Shown here: positions 7,064-14,288 of the stretch, piece by piece | How the letters are laid out: every line of letters starts with the position of its first letter | Position numbering within the stretch: the first letter of the stretch is position 1 | Assembly: GCA_022772675.1 (NCBI GenBank) | Contig: JALEZW010000066.1 | Span: 1-38,002, forward strand | From: Agathobacter sp. | Lineage (GTDB): Bacteria; Bacillota; Clostridia; Lachnospirales; Lachnospiraceae | Direction of reading: 5' to 3' | Length of the DNA: 38,002 nucleotides | Notes under the pieces: generated by a model | What the model was told of the DNA's origin: nothing | Databases searched by the model: none | Seen by the model: only the letters and a program-made list of their open reading frames with translations | Program-made: the position numbers and the translations under genes

Positions 7064-7558
7064 ATGGGAAGAAAATCCACAAAAGAAAACAAGAACATTT
7101 ACCATATCAGCCGGGAAGAAGCAGGTTTATCTAGAGAGGCAGCGGCAGAAAAGATGGAATTCATCTCTTCTGACCGCATTGAAAAGATAGAAAACGAGAC
7201 TTCCGTTCCCCATCCCGATGAGATTCTTGCCATGGCAAAATGCTATAAAAATCCATCCTTGTGCAACTACTACTGTTCACACGAATGCCCCATCGGTCAG
7301 GAATATGTCCCGGAAGTAACCGCAAAAGACCTTTCCATGATTACCCTTGAAATGCTCTCGACGCTTAACACGCTTTCCCGGGAAAAGGACCGTCTCATTG
7401 ACATTGCAGCCGATGGCGAGATCACAGACGATGAAATCCCCGACTTTTTAGAGATCAAGAAACATCTGGATAAAATGTCCCTGTCCATCGAATCCTTAAA
7501 GCTTTGGGTGGAGCGAACCATTGCTTCCGGAAAAATTGATAAAGAAATGCTGAAATAA
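7064..7558 (+). CDS. XRE-family helix-turn-helix regulator
   Basis: 164 residues from the ATG at 7064, chosen because CGGAGGT lies 7 nt upstream; an earlier in-frame ATG at 6962 would add an implausible leader overlapping the promoter. The N-terminal helices REEAGLSREAAAEKMEFIS and RIEKIENETSVPHPDEI (about residues 16-52) are the Cro/XRE fold. A CNYYCSHECPIG cysteine cluster follows near 64, then a helical C-terminal half (MLSTLNTLSREKDRLIDIAADG...). It is the only plus-strand gene of this block and faces the two small genes. Likely autoregulatory. Confidence 0.8.
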   Translation: MGRKSTKENKNIYHISREEAGLSREAAAEKMEFISSDRIEKIENETSVPHPDEILAMAKCYKNPSLCNYYCSHECPIGQEYVPEVTAKDLSMITLEMLSTLNTLSREKDRLIDIAADGEITDDEIPDFLEIKKHLDKMSLSIESLKLWVERTIASGKIDKEMLK

Positions 7559-7762
7559 CAACCAATGACCGGGAAATAGAAGTATCTCCGATACCACTAT
7601 TTCCCGGCCATAGGTTTCCTGGTTTCATCATCCTTCAGGTGTTCAATTTTACATTTTCTAAAACCGGTTCTTTTATCTCCCTTGCCGTAAATCCCGGAAC
7701 ATAATTCGATTTAACATCACACTTATATACAAATGCACAAATTTCAACTTATAATATTCCTC

Positions 7763-8704
7763 TTATTTGTTATACACAGAAGCTTCTTTCTTTTTAATGT
7801 TGGCTTCAACCTCCGCTAAGCTCACTTCAACAGCATCTGCTATCTGATCTGGTGTGAAGCCTTTCTTATACATATTCACAATAATCTCCGCCTTTGTTTT
7901 ATCTACAATTCCCTGACTCAGATTACACATAATGCTCACATCCTTTCTCAAATCATCACTAAGTGGAATACTGTATTCATTTTCAATAATAGAAAGTTTT
8001 TCTTTTTCTTGCAATTCATCCGATAATAATGCCCCAATTAGACGATGTAACTCATATTTTTCATTGTGTTCTGGAAGATCATTTCTTATTCCTATTAAGA
8101 CAATATTCAGTAAATCAATATTTCCTTTCCACTCATACGGCTCTAACATTTCATCTTTCGTAAGATGTATATGGCTCATGCTGTTACAATCCATATTCAT
8201 ACAAATCCATATGCTGAATACCTGTTTGATATCATCGTAATTAGAATTTACAAAATCCCTTTCCTTTTGAGACGATACAAGCCTGCTCACATAAAAAATC
8301 GCTCTGTTTAATATTTTATATGCAACAGGCTCGTCCTTTTGCGCCTCAATATTAATAATAATCTGCGAAAGTCCATCTTTCATGCGAACATAAAAAATAA
8401 TGTCAAATCTAATCATACCTTCGTTGATTTCCGCATCTTCTGTATTGAGTCCCTTTATCCGCTGTCCTGAATCTTCTATCTGTTCTGCATTGGTCAATCC
8501 TGGTTCAACTGGCACAATCCCAACTTTCGGATCACCTTCAATGTATGTTACAACCTCTTCTGGTTTCATACCCTTAAACTCATCTACCGTTTTTACCAAA
8601 ATATGTGCAAGAATACTCTTTTGCGCCAGCAACCGCTTAGCACGAATGTCATACTGTGCCTTATCATCTGCTGCTTTAACAGCATTCATCATTTCTGTAT
8701 TCAT
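7763..8704 (-). CDS. Rpn-like PD-(D/E)XK nuclease family 'transposase'
   Basis: About 313 residues from Met 18 of the open frame (8704), chosen because AAAGGGGGA lies about 9 nt upstream. The nuclease core is FDIIFYVRMKDG...IINIEAQKDE (D and E-x-Q/K motif). A helical region and a C-terminal helix-turn-helix-like FTPDQIADAVEVSLAEVEANIKK follow, the usual layout of the 'PD-(D/E)XK nuclease family transposase' (PF12784/Rpn relatives). In E. coli the related Rpn proteins are DNA endonucleases that promote RecA-independent recombination. Downstream DNA has no clear terminator. Confidence 0.85.
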   Translation of the reverse strand: MNTEMMNAVKAADDKAQYDIRAKRLLAQKSILAHILVKTVDEFKGMKPEEVVTYIEGDPKVGIVPVEPGLTNAEQIEDSGQRIKGLNTEDAEINEGMIRFDIIFYVRMKDGLSQIIINIEAQKDEPVAYKILNRAIFYVSRLVSSQKERDFVNSNYDDIKQVFSIWICMNMDCNSMSHIHLTKDEMLEPYEWKGNIDLLNIVLIGIRNDLPEHNEKYELHRLIGALLSDELQEKEKLSIIENEYSIPLSDDLRKDVSIMCNLSQGIVDKTKAEIIVNMYKKGFTPDQIADAVEVSLAEVEANIKKKEASVYNK

Positions 8705-8860
8705 GCAGGCATCCCCCTTTTGTATTGTATATAAAACATTATAAGATTCAGCCATAATCTCATTATAAACAAGAGTTTCTACAGAATCAACTAATTTTTC
8801 TATATAGCTGTTGTCTTCTTTTCTGATACTATTTTCATCATTTTTGACGAGTACAGGGGC

Positions 8861-8897
8861 AAAAAAAGCCCCCGGAAGGAAATCCTCCCGGGAGCCC
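8861..8897 (-). terminator. Terminator of the duplicated host-gene 3' end
   Basis: Minus-strand stem GCTCCCGGGAGGA closing on TCCTTCCGGGGGC, then TTTTTTT. It lies about 35-70 bp downstream of the stop codon of the SVEEAAKAGKF peptide (8931-8966), so it is probably the native terminator of the gene used as integration target. A related hairpin is at 503-536. Confidence 0.7.
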
Positions 8898-8930
8898 TAT
8901 AACCCTTGATTTTACTGGGTTTTCAATTAA

Positions 8931-8966
8931 AATTTACCAGCCTTAGCAGCTTCCTCTACAGAAACT
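8931..8966 (-). repeat. Left attachment-like direct repeat (host-gene 3' end)
   Basis: On the minus strand it reads VSVEEAAKAGKF followed by TAA. It pairs with 27618-27653, which reads ASVEEAANAGKF-stop, with about 28 of 36 bases shared. The peptide looks like the extreme C-terminus of a conserved housekeeping protein that I cannot name. Nearby GTAGGTA-AC-GGTGTAGGTA direct repeats (about 9006-9026) and the inverted repeat ATCGAACAT / ATGTTCGAT (about 9058 and 9144) could be integrase arm sites. Confidence 0.55.
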
Positions 8967-9162
8967 GTAAGACCTTACAAATAAAGGGTTTTCAGCGAAT
9001 ATGGTGTAGGTAACGGTGTAGGTAGACTCCTAACCAAAACCAATCACACAAAGCTACATCGAACATAATATTCTCTTCTTAAATTTCCAAGGTTACTTGT
9101 TTCAAGATAATTATACTATTAACCTACGCCAATGTCAAACTCATGTTCGATATAATGAAGTC

Positions 9163-9203
9163 AAAAAAAGGAAAAAAGGATGGCAGAAATAACACTGTCA
9201 TCC
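9163..9203 (-). terminator. Terminator of the integrase/excisionase unit
   Basis: Minus-strand stem GGATGACAG...CTGCCATCC (9 bp, one G-U) followed by TTTTTTCCTTTTTTT. The same hairpin occurs at 27901-27926 beside the second module and, decayed, at about 596-635. Confidence 0.8.
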
Positions 9204-9223
9204 TTCATCTACACCACATTATT

Positions 9224-9502
9224 CTAATCCTCTCCACCAAATTCACACCCATTATAATCATCCATTGATTCCATTTTACAGTTATCATCCTCTATTATAT
9301 CATCATCAAAGAAAAAACCTGTATATTCATATAGAAGCTTCGGACTTACATAAAAGTCATACTGGCTACTTCCCTTCTTCCTGAAAGCCACCCCAATAGG
9401 CAAAAGACCTTCAATCATCGCCTAACGAACAAACTGTTGATCCTTTTCTATTATTCTTGCAACAATTGTCACAGGAATATTCTTCCCTGAAAATCTAGGC
9501 AT
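9224..9502 (-). pseudogene. Excisionase-like HTH protein interrupted by a TAG codon
   Basis: Reading from the ATG at 9502 gives MPRFSGKNIPVTIVARI, then ...DQQFVR, TAG, AMIEGLLPIG. The homologue at 28.1 kb has Gln (CAG) exactly there, so a single C-to-T change produced a nonsense codon at 9424-9426. The rest (FRKKGSSQYDFYVSPKLL..., FDDDI) is intact and could restart at Met of MIEGLLPIG. The start overlaps the integrase stop by a few bases, as in the intact module. The protein type is a short winged-HTH excisionase or regulator adjacent to a tyrosine integrase. Loss would reduce excision of the element. Confidence 0.75.
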
Positions 9503-10574
9503 CATCCCTCTCACCTTTTCCACCTCCAAATGTCATCTTACAAATCTCCTGATATAAATATTCAATTCCAGTATGTTTATAATGATGATCTGTTACATCT
9601 GCCTTCATACTATGCCCCATAATGAGCTTTATTGCCCTATCTCTTAATCCGCACACCTCCGCCTGAGTTGCAAAGTTATGTCTTGTACAATGTGGTGTGA
9701 ACCCTGACAAATTCAATGTGTCCATTACATTATGAAATCGGTTCTCATAAGTATCGTATGTAAAAGGTCTATAACCACTTCCACAGGGTATATTAAATAA
9801 AAACTCACTATGATACAAATTCTTTGCCTGATTGTAATGGCTAGATACTAATTCGTTGATTTCCGGATGAATAGGAACCACTCTATCCCTTCCATTAGCG
9901 GTTTTCATCCCACCAATCATATATCCTTTATCGATATAGATATTCTTAATACGTAAAAGTACAAGTTCCTGTGGGCGAAATCCTGAATATATACCAACCA
10001 AAATCATATCGGCAAACGGTATCGTTTCATGATACTCCCATAACAAAGCAACCTCTTCTTCATTAAACGGCTTTTTTCGCTTTGATTTTACCTCAATTTC
10101 CTCTAGTAGCTTATCAAGCTTAAAGGCTCTAGCAGGATTTGTAAGTACCAAATTCCTTTCCAGCGCATAATCGAACATCAAATTACATAAAGATTTTATT
10201 CTTTCCTTCGTACATGGTGAAGCATATTTCCTCTGTCCTTTGTTCTTTCCTCTCTTCTCAATGACATAACCATAATTCATAGCATCTTTGATATGCCCTA
10301 CTCCAATTTGTCTGATTTTCATATTATAAAGACCGCTGCAATAAGCATAGGCGGAAGTAACTGTACGTATAGAACTCTCATTTGTAAGTTTAGGAAAATA
10401 TTCTGATGACCAAGCCTTGTATAGTTCCTGGAAAGTTGACACCTTATTTGAAAGATCATACGGAGTACGATTATATTCGGCCAAAGCCTCTTCAGCCGAC
10501 CCTTTCGTTTGGAAAGTACCAATCGATTTATACTTAACCTGAATTTTGCCCTTCTTATCAATATATGTCTCCAC
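9495..10574 (-). CDS. Tyrosine recombinase / integrase, copy 1
   Basis: 359 residues from the GTG at 10574. A SAM-like core-binding domain (TFQELYKAWSSEYF...) is followed by the catalytic domain: Arg in YSGFRPQELVLLR, the Lys region KTANGRDR, HCTRHNFATQAEV with H-x-x-R, GHS and the nucleophile region HHYKHTGIEYLYQEI. It acts by site-specific recombination of the element ends. The frame stays open about 22 codons upstream and there encodes the conserved RGNGRGTIEKTKNK arm-binding start, but with no ATG/GTG/TTG before an upstream TGA. The GTG start therefore loses the native N-terminus, or an unusual start is used. Overlaps the excisionase-like gene. Confidence 0.88.
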   Translation of the reverse strand: METYIDKKGKIQVKYKSIGTFQTKGSAEEALAEYNRTPYDLSNKVSTFQELYKAWSSEYFPKLTNESSIRTVTSAYAYCSGLYNMKIRQIGVGHIKDAMNYGYVIEKRGKNKGQRKYASPCTKERIKSLCNLMFDYALERNLVLTNPARAFKLDKLLEEIEVKSKRKKPFNEEEVALLWEYHETIPFADMILVGIYSGFRPQELVLLRIKNIYIDKGYMIGGMKTANGRDRVVPIHPEINELVSSHYNQAKNLYHSEFLFNIPCGSGYRPFTYDTYENRFHNVMDTLNLSGFTPHCTRHNFATQAEVCGLRDRAIKLIMGHSMKADVTDHHYKHTGIEYLYQEICKMTFGGGKGERDDA

Positions 10575-10644
10575 AGGAACCTTGGCCTTGTACGGATTCA
10601 GCTTGTTCTTTGTCTTCTCAATCGTCCCTCTTCCATTGCCTCTT

Positions 10645-11316
10645 TTACGGATGCCTTTGTCTCAAACAAATATTTGAAATCACTATTATGGTGAATAAAC
10701 AGATTCTCACAAACCGGAAGGTCACCGCTGGAAAAACTCTGGGAAGCGTATTCTTCCTCTGCAAAACAGCATAGACATAACAGTTTGTACAACTGAGATT
10801 TTTGAGAATCTTATTGTCTATATAGCTGACCCTCCCACTCACCTCAAAGTCTGTAATGGCGTTGGAGCCAAAGATTCCATAGGTAGAAAAAGTGTCCGAA
10901 TCATAGGTTGCAAATGGAATATCATAAACCACAGTGCCGTACTTCCCCCCAACAAACCCATAATTCCTGTTGGAACGGGAATAAAAGTGTTCAAAATCTC
11001 CACAAAGCTCCAATCTCTCGATTTCTATATTCGAACTGTTGAAAGCATATGGTCCCCAGTTATAGGTAACGATAAGCTCCTCCTGTTTCATGGTTGCAGA
11101 ATAAAACCAGTATTCCGGTATCACCTCCACATCCTCACCAATATTCAGGAGGCCAATGTCCGCATAAGCAAACATTCCCGCTCCGGAACCTACTCCCGTC
11201 ACCCAACTGACCGGAGCACGGTTACTGTTATAATTCAGTTCCTGAATCTTCGCACTTCGAAAGCAATTCATCTGATTTGAAATCAAACCGACATTCAAAA
11301 AGAATCTTTTCCCCAT
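10645..11316 (-). CDS. Hypothetical protein, probably frameshifted near its end
   Basis: 223 residues starting MGKRFFLNVGLISNQ behind GAAGG. Rich in aromatic and acidic residues (GGKYGTVVYDIPFATYDSDTF), beta-rich by appearance, no membrane segment in the first 180 residues. Unrecognised. After YVYAV the frame becomes hydrophobic and poor. The -1 frame instead continues plausibly as FAEEEYASQSFSSGDLPVCEN through to 10598. One missing T in the TTTT run near 10768 would explain this. The tail overlaps the integrase 5' end, so this gene and the integrase are joined. It closes the PcfJ-like/DUF932/AAA+ unit. Confidence 0.5.
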   Translation of the reverse strand: MGKRFFLNVGLISNQMNCFRSAKIQELNYNSNRAPVSWVTGVGSGAGMFAYADIGLLNIGEDVEVIPEYWFYSATMKQEELIVTYNWGPYAFNSSNIEIERLELCGDFEHFYSRSNRNYGFVGGKYGTVVYDIPFATYDSDTFSTYGIFGSNAITDFEVSGRVSYIDNKILKNLSCTNCYVYAVLQRKNTLPRVFPAVTFRFVRICLFTIIVISNICLRQRHP

Positions 11317-11495
11317 ATGCCATCCTTCCTACAGAAATATCCCAGACCAGCCAGGGCATTTCTGATTTATTCTCATATCAAAACGAACTACTTAATTTCC
11401 AGCTTCAAGGGAGCATTTGTGAAGTATACTCCCTTTCCTTTTGAGGGAAGCAGGTTTGCAAAGAAAAAATATTCAGAATCTTAAAAGCAGACACA

Positions 11496-11690
11496 TCAGC
11501 CCTCATAATTCATTTCTCCTTTTGAACTTTTATAAGCAATCCCAATATTTGCCTTGAATCCTTCAAGAGCCTCAGCAATCGTCAGCTCATCCAAACTGCC
11601 ATCATCGTTAAGATTGTCCTCACAGTACATAATAAAGCATCTTGCACATCGATAGAATTCTTTCGTAAAAATCTCCATTTGAGTTTTCAC
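11496..11690 (-). CDS. Small hypothetical protein, 64 residues
   Basis: GTG start with AAGGAGG 8 nt upstream; that SD overlaps the stop codon of the PcfJ-like gene (13-nt gap), so the two are co-translated. Acidic and helical: EFYRCARCFIMYCEDNLND, DELTIAEALEGFKANIGIAYKSS. It contains three Cys but no clear metal-binding spacing. No family is recognised. The spacing and SD make it a real gene of the same operon. Between it and the next gene (11317-11495) there is only a weak AAGGGAG...CTCCCTT hairpin. Confidence 0.6.
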   Translation of the reverse strand: MKTQMEIFTKEFYRCARCFIMYCEDNLNDDGSLDELTIAEALEGFKANIGIAYKSSKGEMNYEG

Positions 11691-11703
11691 GGCTGTACCC
11701 TCC

Positions 11704-13239
11704 TTAAAATTCCATCTGATTCATCCCCCCTCCAAAAGGACCTCCAAAAGCGCCTCCAAAAGCATCTCCAAAACCCTCATCCATCATGTTACCGGCCGCT
11801 CTTGGTGGAAGCGGGTTTTCCGGCATTATGAGACCTTTTGCTTTCGCCCATTTTCTAATAAATTTCATTTCTTCTTTAGATGGACTATTGTTAAACGCTC
11901 TGAAAACCTGTCCCACTCTCCCACCGGGAAGAACCTCCAGTGTAACCAGCGGCTTATCTTCTGCATCGCATTTCCTCAAAAAGACAATTTGTTCTTCTCC
12001 CCGTTTTACTTTTTCGGCATAGCCCAGGACACAATTATGCTGTTGTGATGCCTCGTGAGCCAAGTCCTCTTTGCATGTGGGGCTCTTTATCATATACACA
12101 TCGTCCTTGAATTCAAGTTCTTTCATTTTTTCGACAGCTAATCTCCACTGCTTTAGGGCAATTTCCTTTTCATGTAACCTATACTCATACTCGAGTCTTT
12201 TAAGAGATGACTTAAGATGAGTCGGATATTTATCTTCTATTTTTCCATATATTTCCTTTTGCTTCTGAAGATACTGAATCCAATCTTTCAAAAATTCATT
12301 CATGGAAAATGCATATCCCTCCCGAAGAGAGTGATGTAGCATATATTCCAACGTTTTATTAGCCGGCAATCTTTTTACAATACTTTTCCTGTTCCGTTCT
12401 ATCGCTCTTTCAAAACTGGTAAAGTCCGTATCAAGATAAATCCAATCATTATCGTCATCTTCTATATTTCTTACCGGTCTGCTTTGCGGTGAAAAAACAT
12501 TAAACAAAGACGAAATATAGTTGGAATTAATAGTGTCTTCAACAGCCGAAGACATATACTTTTCAACCGCCGCTTTTCCCCATTCCGCTCCATACATTTC
12601 ATATATTCGCTGAAACGCATCAAACGACTGCAAAAGCATCGTCTCCTTCCTGCCGTTCTCCATCCCTATCAAATCACGGAATAAATTTTTCTTTGTGACA
12701 TTTCTTCTGGATGCCAGAAAATCTACAGTCCAATTATAGAAATTCTGATACTCATCGCGAATTACACCTAATGTATCATACATATGCTGGTATCCAATGA
12801 ATTCTTCACCATCGTGTTGACGACATTCAAGTTCTTGATCTGAGTACACATAGGTTGTTCCTTTTTTCAGTAAATCTGTAAAATTCTCACTTCGGACGAC
12901 CTTAAGAATCCTCCCCGGCATATTCTGATCATTGCTCAGTCCACTCAGCCAGTATACCTCCGGCAAAGAAATATTCCCATCCAGTTCCTTCAAGAATTTT
13001 TTCAGCAGCGGGACATTTAGTACCCTTACGGATTTCCCTTCGGTGATGTAATACTGTCCCTTACTCACAAGAACTATTAACCTGGATACCATTTTCCCGC
13101 GTTTCTTTTCAATTCCAAAATCACATCCGCTCTGAAAGAGAATGTTGTAATCTGCCGGAACAATTCTCTTTTTACGAGTATTTCTGTTTTTTATTTTTTC
13201 GAAATCCGCATCGTTAAGAATAAACTCTTTAATCTCCAT
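11704..13239 (-). CDS. PcfJ-like domain protein with glycine-rich tail
   Basis: 511 residues, start supported by GGGAGG. Residues 1-370 are helical and unrecognised. The region around 395-470 has the PcfJ-like signature: EASQQHNCVLGYAEKVKRGE, then IVFLRK, PLVTLEVLPGGRVGQVF and FNNSPSKEEMKFIRKWAKA. PcfJ-like proteins are encoded on conjugative plasmids (pCF10) and many integrative elements; their role is not established. The C-terminus is a low-complexity FGDAFGGAFGGPFGGGMNQMEF-type tail, unusual for the family and possibly an interaction or aggregation-prone segment. It follows the DUF932 gene with a 62-nt gap and so belongs to the AAA+ unit. Confidence 0.75.
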   Translation of the reverse strand: MEIKEFILNDADFEKIKNRNTRKKRIVPADYNILFQSGCDFGIEKKRGKMVSRLIVLVSKGQYYITEGKSVRVLNVPLLKKFLKELDGNISLPEVYWLSGLSNDQNMPGRILKVVRSENFTDLLKKGTTYVYSDQELECRQHDGEEFIGYQHMYDTLGVIRDEYQNFYNWTVDFLASRRNVTKKNLFRDLIGMENGRKETMLLQSFDAFQRIYEMYGAEWGKAAVEKYMSSAVEDTINSNYISSLFNVFSPQSRPVRNIEDDDNDWIYLDTDFTSFERAIERNRKSIVKRLPANKTLEYMLHHSLREGYAFSMNEFLKDWIQYLQKQKEIYGKIEDKYPTHLKSSLKRLEYEYRLHEKEIALKQWRLAVEKMKELEFKDDVYMIKSPTCKEDLAHEASQQHNCVLGYAEKVKRGEEQIVFLRKCDAEDKPLVTLEVLPGGRVGQVFRAFNNSPSKEEMKFIRKWAKAKGLIMPENPLPPRAAGNMMDEGFGDAFGGAFGGPFGGGMNQMEF

Positions 13240-13301
13240 GACTTTTCCTCCCGATGTTAATTACTGTTGCTTTGCATCCAGGTACTAACCATATATACTT
13301 G

Positions 13302-14288
13302 TTAAGTCTTTGCAAGGATATTACCTGCTGCAGCTTCTAATTCTTCTCGCCTGTCCAATGTATAATCCTGAGCGACTTCAGTAATGCCATTTATCAGTCC
13401 CCACTTTGTCATTCCATACCGATTATTCATCAATTTAATAACCGTATCTTGTCCATCCGCTTTTAGCTTCATAGATTTCAAATATGAATATGCCACATCA
13501 ATATCCATAGCCTCCTTTTGCACTTTATGAACCCATCCCTCAGCATTCGTTGTTAGCACCGGCACCTGCTTAAGACCCGAGACTACCCCTACCTCAAACT
13601 CATCTGCTTTTACTCCAATATGTTTTTGCCTGTATAGAATTCCGTCCGCTCTTCCTATCACCAGTCCATTCGCGCATACAAGCTTATAAATGCCAAACCT
13701 GATGATCAATATATTTCTCCCTACATCAGAAGAATCTAAAAACAGTGCAGGAAACAGGTCTTCCCCATCAATATGCATCCTTTCATTTCCAATAAGCCGT
13801 ATATGAAGCCGCTCTTCCGAAATGTATGATCCACGTATGGAATAATCACTCAGATCTACATTTCTCTGCACTATATCCAATATTTGTTCCGAATCATATG
13901 TCGTATATCGCGGACTCAAAACTGCTCTAAGATGATCATCCGTTTTCCTGAACATAAAACCGCCCTTATAGTTGGGAATCCAGGAATTTATGTTGTCCTG
14001 AGCCAGTTTGTAAAATCCATTTTCGATACAGGACAATATATATTGACCCGGAACTCCGATTTTTGCCCCCAGCTGCCCAATGGCATGTTCTGAAAGCGAT
14101 GCGCTAATCTTGCGCCCTTCATCTGATGTAAAGTTAATTTTCCCGTCATCTTCGAACCAGATATTCTCTCTGATTTTGGGTTTTCTAAGAATGTAGTCAT
14201 CGCTTTTGGCCTTAATGGATTCTGCCTTTGTAAGAAGATCCTCTATTCCTACAGTTGCTGTATTTAGCTTCTCCTTAATTATCATCAT
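13302..14288 (-). CDS. DUF932 phage/plasmid-like protein
   Basis: About 328 residues from the ATG at 14288 (MMIIKEKLNTA), chosen because GAGGAGGTG lies 5-6 nt upstream and the ATG overlaps the AAA+ gene's TGA. The sequence shows the DUF932 layout: SLSEHAIGQLGAKIGVPGQYI near 65-85, FMFRKTDDHLRAVLSPRYTTYDSEQILD near 115-140, and IIRFGIYKLVCANGLV near 200. The family occurs on phages and plasmids, often beside recombination or anti-restriction genes; its biochemical role is unknown. The 4-nt overlap implies fixed stoichiometry with the ATPase. Confidence 0.85.
   Translation of the reverse strand: MMIIKEKLNTATVGIEDLLTKAESIKAKSDDYILRKPKIRENIWFEDDGKINFTSDEGRKISASLSEHAIGQLGAKIGVPGQYILSCIENGFYKLAQDNINSWIPNYKGGFMFRKTDDHLRAVLSPRYTTYDSEQILDIVQRNVDLSDYSIRGSYISEERLHIRLIGNERMHIDGEDLFPALFLDSSDVGRNILIIRFGIYKLVCANGLVIGRADGILYRQKHIGVKADEFEVGVVSGLKQVPVLTTNAEGWVHKVQKEAMDIDVAYSYLKSMKLKADGQDTVIKLMNNRYGMTKWGLINGITEVAQDYTLDRREELEAAAGNILAKT

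Noticed and set aside
8931..8966. tRNA-gene attachment site
   Set aside because: No cloverleaf could be folded; the repeat instead encodes a conserved peptide end followed by a stop and a terminator.
10598..10660. Programmed frameshift at the same A-run in integrase copies 1 and 2
   Set aside because: In copy 1 the integrase frame already reads KGIRKRGNGRGT through the run, and the missing start is due to an upstream TGA, so only copy 2 needs a shift there.
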